A DNA stretch of 64,000 bases from Geomonas silvestris (GCF_014193515.1 NZ_BLXX01000012.1:124001-188000); one strand, 5' to 3'. Shown: positions 1 to 9,160, counted from the first letter of the stretch. The notes: generated from the letters alone by a model not told the origin. Translations and numbers: made by a program.

Positions 1-40
1 TTGCCGAAGGCCTTGGCGGACTCGATGTCGATCGGGAAGT

Positions 41-81
41 GCGAAAACGAAGACCCCGGAAGCAACGAAGCCGCCGGGGTC
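41..81 (-). terminator. Probable rho-independent terminator of the cupin gene
   Basis: An 8-bp perfect stem (GACCCCGG with CCGGGGTC) encloses a 14-nt loop. Read on the minus strand it is followed by the T-rich stretch TTCGTTTTC. It lies 45 bases past the stop codon of the minus-strand cupin gene. The T tract is interrupted, so strength is uncertain. Confidence 0.5.
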
Positions 82-126
82 CTGGTCAAAGGTGCTGCCT
101 GCCAGCGCAGCTGCAGGGCCCCTTGA

Positions 127-423
127 TCAGTTGGAGATTATGAAATCGTAGGTTCCGACACCCTGGGTCAGCAGGTACTCGGCAGGTTCCTGGTGCAGGT
201 TGAGAACACGGTGCACCACCGGCGTCTTGACCTCTGCCGTCTCGCCCGGCTGCAGCACCACGACATGGTAAGGGTCGCGCGTCTCGACCTGCAGCGCGCC
301 TTTCAGGCAGACGAAGAAGTCGTTCACCTGGCTGTGGTGATGCCACTCCGTCGCGGCTCCCGGCTCGAGTTCCATTACCCTGACACTGACATCAGACGAC
401 TTTACTATTTCACGTATAGCCAC
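127..423 (-). CDS. Small cupin-domain protein
   Basis: A single-domain cupin of about 98 residues. The first cupin motif is visible as WHHHSQVNDFFVCLKG (metal-binding His cluster) and the second as the PGETAEV...VVHRVLNL stretch. Such proteins bind a metal in a small beta barrel and act as isomerases, dioxygenases or sensors; the substrate here cannot be told. I choose the GTG start because GGAGG lies five bases upstream of it. An upstream ATG at 435 would put that same GGAGG inside the coding sequence, and the ATG at 513 adds a tail with no cupin similarity. It is transcribed alone, with a hairpin terminator just downstream. Confidence 0.75.
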   Translation of the reverse strand: MAIREIVKSSDVSVRVMELEPGAATEWHHHSQVNDFFVCLKGALQVETRDPYHVVVLQPGETAEVKTPVVHRVLNLHQEPAEYLLTQGVGTYDFIISN

Positions 424-435
424 AAACACCTCCAT

Positions 436-728
436 AGCACATGCTGCTCGATAAATGATGTACCTATGGTATCGCCATTTCGCTCTAGAACTTGAGTGAC
501 TGTAGGATACCATTCCAGCCCCACAGAAGTCAAAGCGCTGGCCACCGGCACAAAGACAGGCAAGTCACCAGACGATCACTCTTTCAGTACATCCTCCTTC
601 GTTTTGCCTTACCCGTAGTTGCCTTTCCTCGTTTCACCCCTCCGTGTACCTCAGTGGTAAGGATTTTAGCCTTACCGTTTTACCCGTTTTAGGTTTTTCT
701 CCGTGTTCTTGGTGGCTCCGTGGCGCAG
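436..728. other. Non-coding stretch upstream of the cupin gene
   Basis: About 290 bases without a convincing gene; overlapping short open frames on both strands have no recognisable protein character. The right end (696-727) carries the sequence CTCCGTG...GGCTCCGTGGC, a copy of a dispersed repeat that recurs at 40.2, 48.9, 54.1, 57.7 and 62.6-62.8 kb. Confidence 0.5.
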
Positions 729-762
729 AAAAGGACCTGCCCGAAGCCGGACAGGTCCTTTT
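729..762 (-). terminator. Rho-independent terminator, works in both directions
   Basis: An 11-bp perfect stem AAAAGGACCTG / CAGGTCCTTTT with a 12-base loop. The T run closes the stem on the minus strand just downstream of the glycine-zipper lipoprotein gene. The A/T-flanked stem would also work on the plus strand. Confidence 0.85.
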
Positions 763-781
763 GTTTATGCGGTCAACTACC

Positions 782-1027
782 CTACCTGCCGCGGTAATAG
801 CGCCGCCCCCCCTGGTCGGTGAGAATGAACCCGGTCAGGGCGCCGGCGGCACCGCCGACTGCCGCGCCGACGGCAGGACTGCCGCCGGATACGGCTCCCA
901 GAAACGCCCCGCCGGCGGCACCGATGGCGCCACCGCTCAAGGTCCCCTGCTGCTGCCGGGTCATCCCGACACACCCAAGGGTGAGCGCGAGCGTCAGCAT
1001 CATTGCGAGATATCTCAGAACTCTCAT
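782..1027 (-). CDS. Small glycine-zipper lipoprotein
   Basis: An 81-residue exported protein. The N-terminus has the form Met-Arg, hydrophobic core, LTLGC, a lipobox with the acylated Cys near residue 19. After it comes a glycine-zipper block (GGAIGAAGGAFLGAVSGG, then GAAVGGAAGALTGF) as in YMGG/OsmB-type outer-membrane lipoproteins. The start at 1027 is fixed by AAGGAGG five bases upstream; an in-frame start 30 bases earlier has no ribosome-binding site. It is the second gene of a pair with the exported protein at 1061-1522 (33-bp gap) and ends at a strong terminator. Envelope integrity or stress is a reasonable guess, not shown by the sequence. Confidence 0.8.
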   Translation of the reverse strand: MRVLRYLAMMLTLALTLGCVGMTRQQQGTLSGGAIGAAGGAFLGAVSGGSPAVGAAVGGAAGALTGFILTDQGGRRYYRGR

Positions 1028-1060
1028 ATCGGCCTCCTTACCCGGTCCCCGCTTCAAGAG

Positions 1061-1522
1061 CTAGGGCTCGGTCGAGCTGGCAAAGGGGCGGTCCGCTATG
1101 CCGGCTTTCAGGTTCGGCCGCACCAGCTGGGCCCAAATGACACCCAGCACCGGAAGATCGCCGTCCTCGGGGTGGTCGCGGTAGAAGCCGTCCACCTTCT
1201 GGATGATGGCGTCCATGGACACCCCCTTGAGGCCTTCGGCAAGTTTAGCGGTGAATCCCACCCGTTTGAGCTCGGGATGTTTCTGTATCACGTTCTCTTC
1301 AACAGTCACCACATGGCCGATGCCCCAGATAAAAGCTATCTTGGCATCGGGCTGCAGCATCTGCCATTGGGATCCAGTCAGAACCGGCATTTCCTGAAGG
1401 GTCTTACCCGTGTCCTCCCGGATCGGCAACTCGGCAGCAAAGACAGAACCCACACCCGCAAAGAGTGCTACCAGCGCCAGTGCGAGAACGTGGCGGGCCA
1501 GATGCTTTATCTCTGTCTTCAT
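1061..1522 (-). CDS. Exported protein of unknown function
   Basis: A 153-residue protein with a classic signal peptide: KTEIKHLAR followed by the hydrophobic stretch VLALALVALFAGVGSVFA and a likely cleavage after the AxA-like site near residue 29. The mature part is soluble, about 120 residues, and contains a repeated helix-like pattern (FIWGIGHVVTVEENVIQKHPEL). I do not recognise the family with certainty. AAGGAGG lies seven bases before the ATG. It heads a two-gene unit with the glycine-zipper lipoprotein downstream, so a periplasmic or envelope role is likely. Confidence 0.75.
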   Translation of the reverse strand: MKTEIKHLARHVLALALVALFAGVGSVFAAELPIREDTGKTLQEMPVLTGSQWQMLQPDAKIAFIWGIGHVVTVEENVIQKHPELKRVGFTAKLAEGLKGVSMDAIIQKVDGFYRDHPEDGDLPVLGVIWAQLVRPNLKAGIADRPFASSTEP

Positions 1523-1663
1523 GCCCTCACCTCCTTCATATCTTAATGATCCTCAGGCTGCCATTATAGCAAAGTGAGCAGCCAAAATGGAAATCTTGGG
1601 GTGTTGTGTCAGTGCGGCGCGCTGGCAGATTCAGGGAAGGACGGGAGACGGCAGGAAGTGCGG

Positions 1664-2521
1664 TTACCACCCCAGGGCGAGCTTGAGGCCGAGCACGCCG
1701 CCCAGGACGATGAACATCGGGCGCACGATGCGGTGCCCCTTCTTGCGGCCGATGCGCGAGCCGAGGTAGGCGCCCAGAACAGAGCCGAGGGTGGACGGGA
1801 TCATGAGCGAAGCGTTGCCGAGGCCTGCCGAGGTGTAGATGCAGACGGCGAAGCTGTTCCAGAAGAAGGCGAGGACGTAGTAGCAGCCAAGGGCGGTCGT
1901 GAGGGAGAGCCCGCGGGTCTTGGTGAGGAGCAGCGAGGTGAAGAGCCCGTTGCCCGAGCCGAAGAAGGCCTCGTAGACCCCGAGCGGCAGGGCGAGAAGC
2001 CCCGTCACCCCGCGGGAGAGCGTGGGGGGGCTCTCCTTTTGTCCGAGCGTCGGGTTGAACGCGACGAGGGCCGCGAGCCCCAGGATGATGCAGCCGATCA
2101 CCTGCTTGAGCCCCGAGGGGTTGGCGCCGCGCACGATGAGCGTACCGGCGTAGGCGCCGGCGAGGCCGCAGAGCACCATGAGGCGGATGAGGCGCCAGTC
2201 GACCGTGCGCCCTTTCAGGTAGTTGCGGGCGGCGATGAGCGTCCAGGCGGCGCCGTTTAACTGGTTCGAGGCGATGGCGACCGGCAGCGGGAACCCGAAG
2301 GCGAGCCAGACCGGGGTGGTGAGCATCGAGGCCCCCGCCCCGCTCATGGCGCTTAAAAGCGAGGCAAGGCAGGAGACGGCGAAGATGAGGGCGAAGTGGC
2401 TAAGCGAGCTGATAAGAGACCTTCTTTCCCAAGCGGTTTGAGCCGCAGACTCACGTCGAGCAAACCGCAGCGAGTGCGAACGCGCGACCAGAGCATACCC
2501 CTTAAAAGGTCTACCCCTCAA
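1664..2521 (-). CDS. TauE/SafE-family membrane permease (sulfite exporter type)
   Basis: A multi-spanning membrane protein of up to 285 residues with the TauE/SafE layout: two related halves, each with a Gly-rich first helix (SAMSGAGASMLTTPVW near residue 58; VYEAFFGSGNGLFTSLLL near residue 187). The family exports or imports sulfur-containing anions such as sulfite, sulfoacetate or taurine-derived compounds; the substrate is not predictable here. The start is uncertain. The first 35 residues are rich in Arg and look unlike the family, and the conserved part begins near ISSLSHFALIF, but no ATG, GTG or TTG lies there. I keep the upstream ATG at 2521. It is a single gene, with no strong partner next to it. 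Confidence 0.8.
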   Translation of the reverse strand: MRGRPFKGYALVARSHSLRFARRESAAQTAWERRSLISSLSHFALIFAVSCLASLLSAMSGAGASMLTTPVWLAFGFPLPVAIASNQLNGAAWTLIAARNYLKGRTVDWRLIRLMVLCGLAGAYAGTLIVRGANPSGLKQVIGCIILGLAALVAFNPTLGQKESPPTLSRGVTGLLALPLGVYEAFFGSGNGLFTSLLLTKTRGLSLTTALGCYYVLAFFWNSFAVCIYTSAGLGNASLMIPSTLGSVLGAYLGSRIGRKKGHRIVRPMFIVLGGVLGLKLALGW

Positions 2522-2631
2522 GCTTTTGTTTTGCAGTCTCCGGGCGGGCAGATCTGTTATCGAGGTTCACCCTCAAGCCTTTGACTCTGCCTTTCTCCGC
2601 GCCCTCCGTCTCTATCTGGCAAGGTACGTTT

Positions 2632-5600
2632 TCAGCCTTTCCTTTCCGCAAGCAGCTCCGCGATCAACCCGCGGCAGCGGTTGAAGTCGATCGGCTTCGA
2701 CAGGTAGCTGTCCATCCCCGCCTCCAGGCAGCGCCGCTCGTCCTCCTTCAGGGTGTGCGCCGTCATGGCGATGATCGGGACGTGCCCGCCGCGCTCCGCC
2801 TCCTCCCGGCGGATGGCCGCCGTCGCCTCGAAGCCGTCTACTCCCGGCATCTGCACATCCATGAGGACCAGGTCGAAGCCCCCCTGCCGCCACAGATCGA
2901 GCGCCTGCCGCCCGTTGCCGGCGAGCTCCGACTGGTAGCCCGACATGCGCAAAAGCTTCTGCAGCATGGCGCAGATGACCGGGTCGTCCTCGACCACCAG
3001 GAGCCGCGCCTGCGCCGCCTTGTCGTCCCGCGGCAGGCCGGCCGGCACCGGCTCTTCGGCACGTGCGCGGGGAGCCGGCGCCGCAGCCGCGACCGCAAAC
3101 GGGATGCTGAAGAAGAAGGTGCTCCCCTCCCCCGGCCGGCTCTCGCAGCCGATCGTCCCCCCCATGCGGGTGACAATCTCCTTGCTGATGGCAAGCCCGA
3201 GCCCCGTGCCTCCGTAGCGGCGGGCGTGCGAGTCGTCCAGCTGGCTGAACTCGATGAAGAGCAGGTCCCGCTTGTCCTCGGGGATCCCGATGCCGGTGTC
3301 CGTCACGCTGAAAAGGATCTCGCGGCGGCCGTCGTCGAGCCGCGCGCCGCAGCGCACCCCGAGGACCACGCTCCCCTTTTCGGTGAACTTGAGCGCGTTC
3401 CCCGCCAGGTTGGTCAGCACCTGCCCCAACCGCACCTGGTCCCCCAGCACCGTCTCCGGCGGCTCCCCCGCGATCTCCAGGCGCAGCTCGAGCCCCTTGC
3501 CGCGCGCCACCGGCATGAGCAGGTGGTGGGTGTGCTCCAGGCAGCTGCGCACCGAGAACGGTTTGCGGTCGATGGAGAGCTTCCCGCTCTCTATCTTGGT
3601 GAGATCCAGGATGTCGTTCAGGATGTGCAACAAGGAGCGCGCCGAGCCCTGGGCCATGGCAAGGTGCTCGCGCTGCTCCTCTTCCAGCTCGCCCAAAAGG
3701 ACCAGGTCGAGCATCCCCAAAACGCCGGTCATCGGGGTCCTCAGCTCGTGGCTCATGTTGGCCAGAAACCGGCTCTTCGCCCGGGTGGCCCCCTCGGCGG
3801 CCAGCTTCGCCTCGCGCAAAAGCTCCTCCCGCTCGCGCTGCTCCGTTATGTCCGTGTTGCTGCCGAACCAGCGGGTCACCCTCCCCTCCGAGTCGCGCAC
3901 CGGGATGACCCGGGTCAGGAAGGGGCGGAAGACGCCGTCGGCCCCGCGCAGCGGGAAGACCATGTCGAACGGCTCGCCGGTCGCGATCGACTCCCGCCAG
4001 CGCTCCATGACCTCGGGGAGCGCCTGCGGGTCGTGTACCGACTGCCACCCCCACCCCTCCATCTGCTCGGGGGTGGTGCCGGTGTACTCGTACCAGCGCT
4101 TGTTGTACCAGAAGATCCAGCCGTCGCCGTTGGCCATCCAGCAAAGCTGCGGGATCGCGCCGGCCAGGGTGCGGAACTGCTCCTCGCTCTGCTTCAGGGC
4201 GGCCTCGCCGTTCTTGCGCTCGGTGATGTCGTGCATCATGACCAGGATCGCGGGCTCCCCGTGGTCCTCGATGCGCACCGCCGCCACCTCCACCTGGCGC
4301 TCCTCGCCGGAGAGCCGCCTGATCCGGTTCTCGTTGGGCTCGATGCTCCCCTCGCGCAAGAGCCGCTCGATGCGCTCCTGCATCACCGGGTGCCCGTCGG
4401 GGTGCACGAACTCGAGGGGGGAGCGCCCCAGCACCTGGTCCGCGCTGGCGGCGCCGAAGAGCGCGACCGCCGCGGGATTGGCGTACTCGATGCTCCCCTT
4501 GCGGTTGATGAAGATGGCAACCTGCACCGACTCCACCACCTTGCGGTAGCGGGCCTCGCTCTCTTCGCACTCCCTTTGCACCCGCATCTGGTTGGAGATG
4601 TCCTCGGCGAAGATCACGATGCCGCCGATGCTCCCCCGGGCGTCGTACCAGGGACGGATCTCCCAGCGGATCCACTGGGTGCTCCCGTCGGCGCGCAGGA
4701 AGGGATCCCCCTCCGAGGAGAGCACCTCGCCCGCGAGCCCGCGGCGGTGCGCCTCGCGCCAGGCCTCGGGGATCTCGGGGATAACCTCGTAGTGGCTGCG
4801 CCCGGCAAGCCCCCTCTCCTCCAAGCCGTAGTCGCTCAACCAGCGCCGGCTTGCGCTCAGGTAGCGCATCTCGTTGTCGAACATGGCGAGCGCCGCCGGC
4901 GCATGCTCGATGAAGAGCCTGAGCTTCTCCTCCTGTTCCCTCAGCGCGCACTCCATCTGTTTTCGCTGGGTGATGTCGATGAGCGCCACCACGACGCCGT
5001 CCACCTCCCCCTGCGGGGTCAGGTAGGGGAAGAGGCGCTTTAAAAAGGTCCGCCCGCTGTCAAGCGTAGCCACCTCGCGCTCGGCGAAGGGCTCCCCCGC
5101 GAGGACCCGGCCGGCGTCCTGGGCCAGGGTGGGCCAGTCGATCCGGCCGGCGAAGTGCCGGAAGGGGCGCCCGATGTCGGCGGGGATCAGGTTGAAGAGC
5201 TGGGCGGCGGCCGGGGTGAACCCCTTGAGCACCAGCGAGGGGTCGAGGAAGATGGTCGCGACCCCCGAGCTCGCCAGGAGGTTCGCCATGTCCGTGTTGG
5301 CCTGGTTGAGCTCCTCCACCTTCACCTGCAGCTCGGCGTTCAGGGTCGCCAGCTCTTCGTTCAAGGCCTGCAGCTCCTCCTTCGAGGTCTCCAGCTCCTC
5401 GTTGGTCGATTGCAGCTCTTCGTTGGCGGACTGGTACTCCTCGTTGATCGACATGAGCTCTTCGCTCGTGGCGAGGAACCCCTCGTGGGAGCTTTGCAGC
5501 TGCTCCGAGGTCGCCTGCAGCTGCTCGTGGGTCACCCTGAGCTGCTCCTCGAGCTGGCGCACCAGGGGGTTGCCGCCCGGGTCGCCGTCCCACTCGGTGA

Positions 5601-7542
5601 CGCTCTCGGCGGCGCTCGTAACCAGGGGGGGGGCGGGCTCGAAGAGGACCAGCACGAGCTGCGCCGCGGCGGAGCCCCCCTCGACCGGGCGCACCCGCAG
5701 GTTTATCGCCGCGTCCGGATCCCCGCCGGCCTTGATCCCCTTGAAGACCACCTCCTGCTGTTCGGCGCAGGCCTTGTAGATGGCGGCGCGCAGCGAAGGG
5801 CGCAGTTCCTCGCGGGCCAGGCGCAAAAGGTCGCGGCTCAGCTCCCCCTCCCGGATCTCGAGGAAGGGCCCGGTGCGCGGGAAGACGTGCACCACCTCGT
5901 AGCGCTCGTTGACCACCACCCCGGGCGGGGTGTAGAGGTCGAGGAGCGCCTTCTGGGCGAGCTGCACCGGCGAGGCCTCCTCCGCCTGCGCCGCGGCGAG
6001 GTTCGGGCTGCCCCCCGGCGCCATGAGCGGAGCCATGCGCGGGAAGTGCGCGATGCGCGCCCCCCCCTCGCGGCGCTCGTAGATCTTCCAGCTCTTGTGC
6101 ACCGTGGCAAAGAGGTCCCCCGTCCCGGCCACCGACTCGGCGAGCCCCAAGAAGAGAAACCCGCCCGGCTTCAGGGCCTGGTGGAACAGGGAGATCAGGC
6201 GCCGTTGCATCTCCGGGATGATGTAGATGAGGAAGTTGCGGCACACCAGGAGGTCGAGCCTCGAGAAGGGGGGATCCTTGATGAGGCTGTGGTGGGCGAA
6301 GATCACCATCTCGCGCAGCGACTTGTTCACCTGCCAGCGCCCCTCGCACGGGGTGAAGAACCGGCGCAGACGCGCCTCCCCCAGGCTGGCGACGGCGGCC
6401 TGGTCGTAGAGGCCGGCGCGGGCCTGCGCGATGGCCACGTCGTCCAGGTCGCTCGCGAAGATCTGCACCCGCGCGTTTTGCCCCTCCTCCTCCAGGTACT
6501 CCCGGACCAGCATCGCCATCGAGTAGGCCTCCTCGCCGGTCGCGCAGCAGGCGTGCCAGATGCGCACCGGTTCGTCGGGGGCACGCCCGGCAAAGAGCCG
6601 GGGGAGGATCGTGCGGCGCAGGTACTCGAACGGTTCCGGGTCCCTGAAGAAACTGGTCACCCCGATGAGGATGTCGTTGCAAAGCGCCTGGGCCTCCTGG
6701 TCGCTCAGCTTCAGCACCTCGAGGTACCTCCCGATCCCGGCGGCGTCGCTTAGCATCATGCGCCGCTCGATGCGCCTTAAGACCGTGCTCGGTTTGTAGG
6801 AGCTGAAATCGTGTCCGGTCCGCGCCCGCACCAGGGCAAGCACCGCGGCCAGGTCCTGTTCGACCTCGGAGGTATGGCAGGCAGAGGAGGCAAGGGCGCA
6901 ATGGGAGCGGGCGAGTTCCGCGATCCGGGGGGCTATCTCCTCGACGGGGAGCACCCAGCTGGCGGCCCCGGCGGCGATGGCGGCAAGCGGCATCCCGGGG
7001 GTGTCGCAGCTGGTGGGGTCCTGTACCAGGACCGTTCCGCCCGCCTCCCTAGCCGCGCGGGCCCCCGTGGCGCCGTCGCTGCCGGCACCGGCGAGGATGA
7101 CCCCGATCGCCCCCTCCCCCACTTCGGCGGCCAGCGAGCCGAGCATGAGGTCGATGGGGTGCGGCACCCGGGTGGGGATGAGTTCGGTGGGGTGCAGACG
7201 GATGGCGCCCGACTCCAGGCGGAGTTCCCGGCCGGCCGGGAGCACCAGGATCCGGTCGGGGGCAAGCGGCATCCCTTCCGCGGCGGGAGCGACCGGCAAG
7301 GCGGTGTAGCGGGAGAGCATGGCGGCGAGGTCGCAGGGGTCTTCCGGCACCAGGTGCACGGCGACCAGGTAGCAGACACCGCAGTCGGTGGGGAGCGCGG
7401 TGATCACCTGTTCCAGCGCGGCGAGCCCGCCCGAAGCGGCGCCGATGCCGACCACGAGGCAGGGTTTCGGGCTCTCGGTGGTGCCGGGATTGTCGCCCTG
7501 GGGAGCCGTGGCGGTTCGTGAGGATTTGGAAGCAGGGGACAT
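2632..7542 (-). CDS. CheB-CheR-PAS4-histidine kinase-receiver hybrid signalling protein
   Basis: A 1636-residue cytoplasmic signalling protein without membrane segments. Domains in order: CheB-like methylesterase (about 29-205), CheR-like methyltransferase (about 215-490, with GVTSFFRDPEPFEYL, WHACCATGEEAYS and LDLLVCRNFLIYI), a heptad-rich coiled coil (about 661-747, repeats of EELQS/NEEL), four PAS domains (about 750-861, 866-984, 990-1109, 1115-1234), HisKA with the phospho-accepting His1265 in SHELRTPM, a HATPase domain with the N box GNALKFTEKG, and a C-terminal receiver with Asp1562 in LMDVQMPG and the conserved Lys of LSKPI. Oddity: the CheB nucleophile motif, usually G-A-S-x-G-G, reads GAASGG (Ala36-Ser37), while the His (AVHLVPED) and Asp (AGSDGATG) remain. 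It probably couples methylation-like sensing to phosphorelay. GAGGT precedes the ATG by eight bases. It appears monocistronic. Confidence 0.93.
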   Translation of the reverse strand: MSPASKSSRTATAPQGDNPGTTESPKPCLVVGIGAASGGLAALEQVITALPTDCGVCYLVAVHLVPEDPCDLAAMLSRYTALPVAPAAEGMPLAPDRILVLPAGRELRLESGAIRLHPTELIPTRVPHPIDLMLGSLAAEVGEGAIGVILAGAGSDGATGARAAREAGGTVLVQDPTSCDTPGMPLAAIAAGAASWVLPVEEIAPRIAELARSHCALASSACHTSEVEQDLAAVLALVRARTGHDFSSYKPSTVLRRIERRMMLSDAAGIGRYLEVLKLSDQEAQALCNDILIGVTSFFRDPEPFEYLRRTILPRLFAGRAPDEPVRIWHACCATGEEAYSMAMLVREYLEEEGQNARVQIFASDLDDVAIAQARAGLYDQAAVASLGEARLRRFFTPCEGRWQVNKSLREMVIFAHHSLIKDPPFSRLDLLVCRNFLIYIIPEMQRRLISLFHQALKPGGFLFLGLAESVAGTGDLFATVHKSWKIYERREGGARIAHFPRMAPLMAPGGSPNLAAAQAEEASPVQLAQKALLDLYTPPGVVVNERYEVVHVFPRTGPFLEIREGELSRDLLRLAREELRPSLRAAIYKACAEQQEVVFKGIKAGGDPDAAINLRVRPVEGGSAAAQLVLVLFEPAPPLVTSAAESVTEWDGDPGGNPLVRQLEEQLRVTHEQLQATSEQLQSSHEGFLATSEELMSINEEYQSANEELQSTNEELETSKEELQALNEELATLNAELQVKVEELNQANTDMANLLASSGVATIFLDPSLVLKGFTPAAAQLFNLIPADIGRPFRHFAGRIDWPTLAQDAGRVLAGEPFAEREVATLDSGRTFLKRLFPYLTPQGEVDGVVVALIDITQRKQMECALREQEEKLRLFIEHAPAALAMFDNEMRYLSASRRWLSDYGLEERGLAGRSHYEVIPEIPEAWREAHRRGLAGEVLSSEGDPFLRADGSTQWIRWEIRPWYDARGSIGGIVIFAEDISNQMRVQRECEESEARYRKVVESVQVAIFINRKGSIEYANPAAVALFGAASADQVLGRSPLEFVHPDGHPVMQERIERLLREGSIEPNENRIRRLSGEERQVEVAAVRIEDHGEPAILVMMHDITERKNGEAALKQSEEQFRTLAGAIPQLCWMANGDGWIFWYNKRWYEYTGTTPEQMEGWGWQSVHDPQALPEVMERWRESIATGEPFDMVFPLRGADGVFRPFLTRVIPVRDSEGRVTRWFGSNTDITEQREREELLREAKLAAEGATRAKSRFLANMSHELRTPMTGVLGMLDLVLLGELEEEQREHLAMAQGSARSLLHILNDILDLTKIESGKLSIDRKPFSVRSCLEHTHHLLMPVARGKGLELRLEIAGEPPETVLGDQVRLGQVLTNLAGNALKFTEKGSVVLGVRCGARLDDGRREILFSVTDTGIGIPEDKRDLLFIEFSQLDDSHARRYGGTGLGLAISKEIVTRMGGTIGCESRPGEGSTFFFSIPFAVAAAAPAPRARAEEPVPAGLPRDDKAAQARLLVVEDDPVICAMLQKLLRMSGYQSELAGNGRQALDLWRQGGFDLVLMDVQMPGVDGFEATAAIRREEAERGGHVPIIAMTAHTLKEDERRCLEAGMDSYLSKPIDFNRCRGLIAELLAERKG

Positions 7543-7758
7543 GGCGGGTAACCTCGCGATCGGGATCTCGGAACAGGTACGCCCGGCTGGAGCCTGAGCG
7601 ACCCTTGCGGCAGGGCGGCTTCAAGATGTGCACACCTTTACCACATTACAGAGATATAACCAACGGGAAATGAACAGGTTTTGTAAGGTGACGGGAAATA
7701 CTGGATAGGGGCAGGAATTTACCTACAAGCATCATGGAGATCCGGGAGGGGGAGGAGC

Positions 7759-8226
7759 TCAAAGTCTCTGGCGGACGCAGTATGGAGGATTCGATTCTGA
7801 AACAGAGTGGGGAAAAGGAGGGAAGAGCCAGTTTTCTACGGCGAGATTTGAGACTCTTTTAAACTCACGGATGTTATCGGTTACGAGGGTAAGTTCCAAG
7901 GAACGGGCGTGAGCCGCGATCAGAAGGTCATTCGGCCCGAACATCACCCCCCTGTGCTCCAAGTCGTTTCTGATTTCAGCATAGTGCCGATCAGCATCGA
8001 TATCAAGCGGTAGAACCTCCAGGTTATCGAGAATCTGCTCGACCTTCGCCGTCAAGGCAGGTGCCCCCTTTTTCAGAGCACCGAAACGCATTTCAGCGGC
8101 AACTACAATGCTAGTGCAGATGACCCGTTCGCCGACAGCAGCGATCCGGCGCATTACCTCGCCCTGCGGGTTCTTTATGAGGTCAGAGAGAATATTGGTA
8201 TCGAGTAAGTACACAAACGGATTCAT
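7759..8226 (-). CDS. vapC: PIN-domain ribonuclease toxin, VapC type
   Basis: A 155-residue PIN-domain protein. The acidic metal-binding residues are visible: Asp in YLLDTNILSDL, Glu in VVAAEMRFG, Asp in GPNDLLIAAHA and Asp in LVTDNIREF. VapC toxins cleave tRNA or rRNA and are neutralised by the partner encoded just upstream. The ATG at 8226 shares its A with the TGA of the antitoxin gene (TGATG), the usual translational coupling in vapBC operons. The tail after AVENWLF is somewhat longer than usual. The family call is firm; the RNA target is unknown. Confidence 0.92.
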   Translation of the reverse strand: MNPFVYLLDTNILSDLIKNPQGEVMRRIAAVGERVICTSIVVAAEMRFGALKKGAPALTAKVEQILDNLEVLPLDIDADRHYAEIRNDLEHRGVMFGPNDLLIAAHARSLELTLVTDNIREFKRVSNLAVENWLFPPFPHSVSESNPPYCVRQRL

Positions 8227-8471
8227 CACAGGTCCACATCTTCGAGCGGCAACAACCCTTCGTTATGGTCCGCCAACCCTTCCTCTGTTGGCTGCCACGT
8301 CGAGATAAGAGCAAGGAGAGATTTCGTTTTGGCGGGCTCGATAATCAACCGATCCCCCTCCTTACGAATCACCGCTTCGTCGCCAGGAAGCTCAAATTCT
8401 CTAGGAATCCGCAAAGCCTGATTTTTCCCATTTTTAAAAAGCCGTACGTGGCGTTCCACGACAGGATTCAT
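8226..8471 (-). CDS. vapB: VapB-type AbrB-fold antitoxin
   Basis: An 81-residue protein with an N-terminal swapped-hairpin (AbrB/MazE-like) DNA-binding domain: HVRLFKNGKNQALRIPREFELPG is split by the typical G-N-Q-A-L-R-I-P core. The C-terminal part (roughly 50-81) would wrap the VapC toxin. The start at 8471 is preceded by GGAGG with a five-base spacer; an in-frame ATG further upstream lacks this. It is co-transcribed with and overlaps vapC. By analogy with the family, the complex should repress its own promoter upstream of 8471. Confidence 0.9.
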   Translation of the reverse strand: MNPVVERHVRLFKNGKNQALRIPREFELPGDEAVIRKEGDRLIIEPAKTKSLLALISTWQPTEEGLADHNEGLLPLEDVDL

Positions 8472-8833
8472 ACGTGCCTCCATATCCATCATATGCCTAG
8501 GCATAGGTCTAGCACAGTATCACTTTTGTGTCCACTGGTCTCACCTTATCGCTCAAGGGTGACAAGTGCGTTTCAGAGGTTCCGTGCTCGTCACGAAGGA
8601 CACTTTCTCCTTGCACCCAGAAGGTCGTAAGGTTGCATGAGCGCTTCCGTGTTTATGGTTACGCAAGAGTCTAACCTAGCCACCCCTTTTACCTTTTTAA
8701 TTTACACACTGTAAATATTAAATTATAGTCACACGCAAAAAGCGCCGACAAGGTAATGACAGTCCTAAGGCGGGGAGAGCAGTAGGCTCCGCGGCTCACC
8801 CAGGTGTAGGCGAAAAAAACGGGAACAACACGA
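8472..8833. other. Intergenic region, no gene found
   Basis: About 360 bases between the divergent vapBC operon and the DUF2007 gene. The left part should hold the vapB promoter. The stretch 8690-8735 is AT-rich. I see no convincing coding frame, hairpin terminator or RNA gene here. Confidence 0.4.
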
Positions 8834-9160
8834 ATGATAAACGTTTACTCTCCCAAAGATGAGCTCGAGCTTTCATTGATCCGGGGCATTCTGGAGGCCG
8901 AAGGGATCCGCTACTGCGTCTTCAACGACCACTTCGGATCGATGCGCGTGGGTCCCCAGATAGACTTGCTCAATAAGAAAACCATCATGGTGGCACCCGA
9001 AGACCTCGAGAGAACCAGGCACATCATCTCCGACATCGTGGCGCGTTCTGCCCCGGCCGCGGACGACTCCGAGCGCTACTCACTGGGCCAGAAAATCAGG
9101 ATGGTTGTTCAGACGTTGTTCTTCGGCTGGTTCATACCGGAGAGGAAACATCGCAAGTAG
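8834..9160 (+). CDS. DUF2007-family putative signal-transducing protein
   Basis: A 108-residue protein starting INVYSPKDELELSLIRGILEAEGI, the hallmark of DUF2007 (a small ferredoxin-like fold: a beta strand followed by a helix that scans 'position on chain'). The second strand is GPQIDLLNKKTIMVAPEDLERT. The biochemical role of the family is unknown; many members are PII-like signal proteins by fold. The C-terminal 30 residues are amphipathic/basic. It is followed 58 bp downstream by a lipoprotein gene on the same strand and may be co-transcribed. Confidence 0.75.
   Translation: MINVYSPKDELELSLIRGILEAEGIRYCVFNDHFGSMRVGPQIDLLNKKTIMVAPEDLERTRHIISDIVARSAPAADDSERYSLGQKIRMVVQTLFFGWFIPERKHRK

Noticed and set aside
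1-126. Possible gene end at the left edge (plus frame ending at 126, or minus frame with FSHFPIDIESAKAFG)
   Set aside because: Only about 40 codons are visible, neither frame has a recognisable domain, and a hairpin lies inside. Not callable from this window.
2581-5043. Very long plus-strand open frames opposite the CheB-CheR kinase gene
   Set aside because: They are antisense frames in GC-rich codons; the minus-strand frame has clear domains from end to end. The same applies to the long antisense frames at 9854-11011, 11128-12240, 29060-30172, 44542-45804 and 55087-56463.
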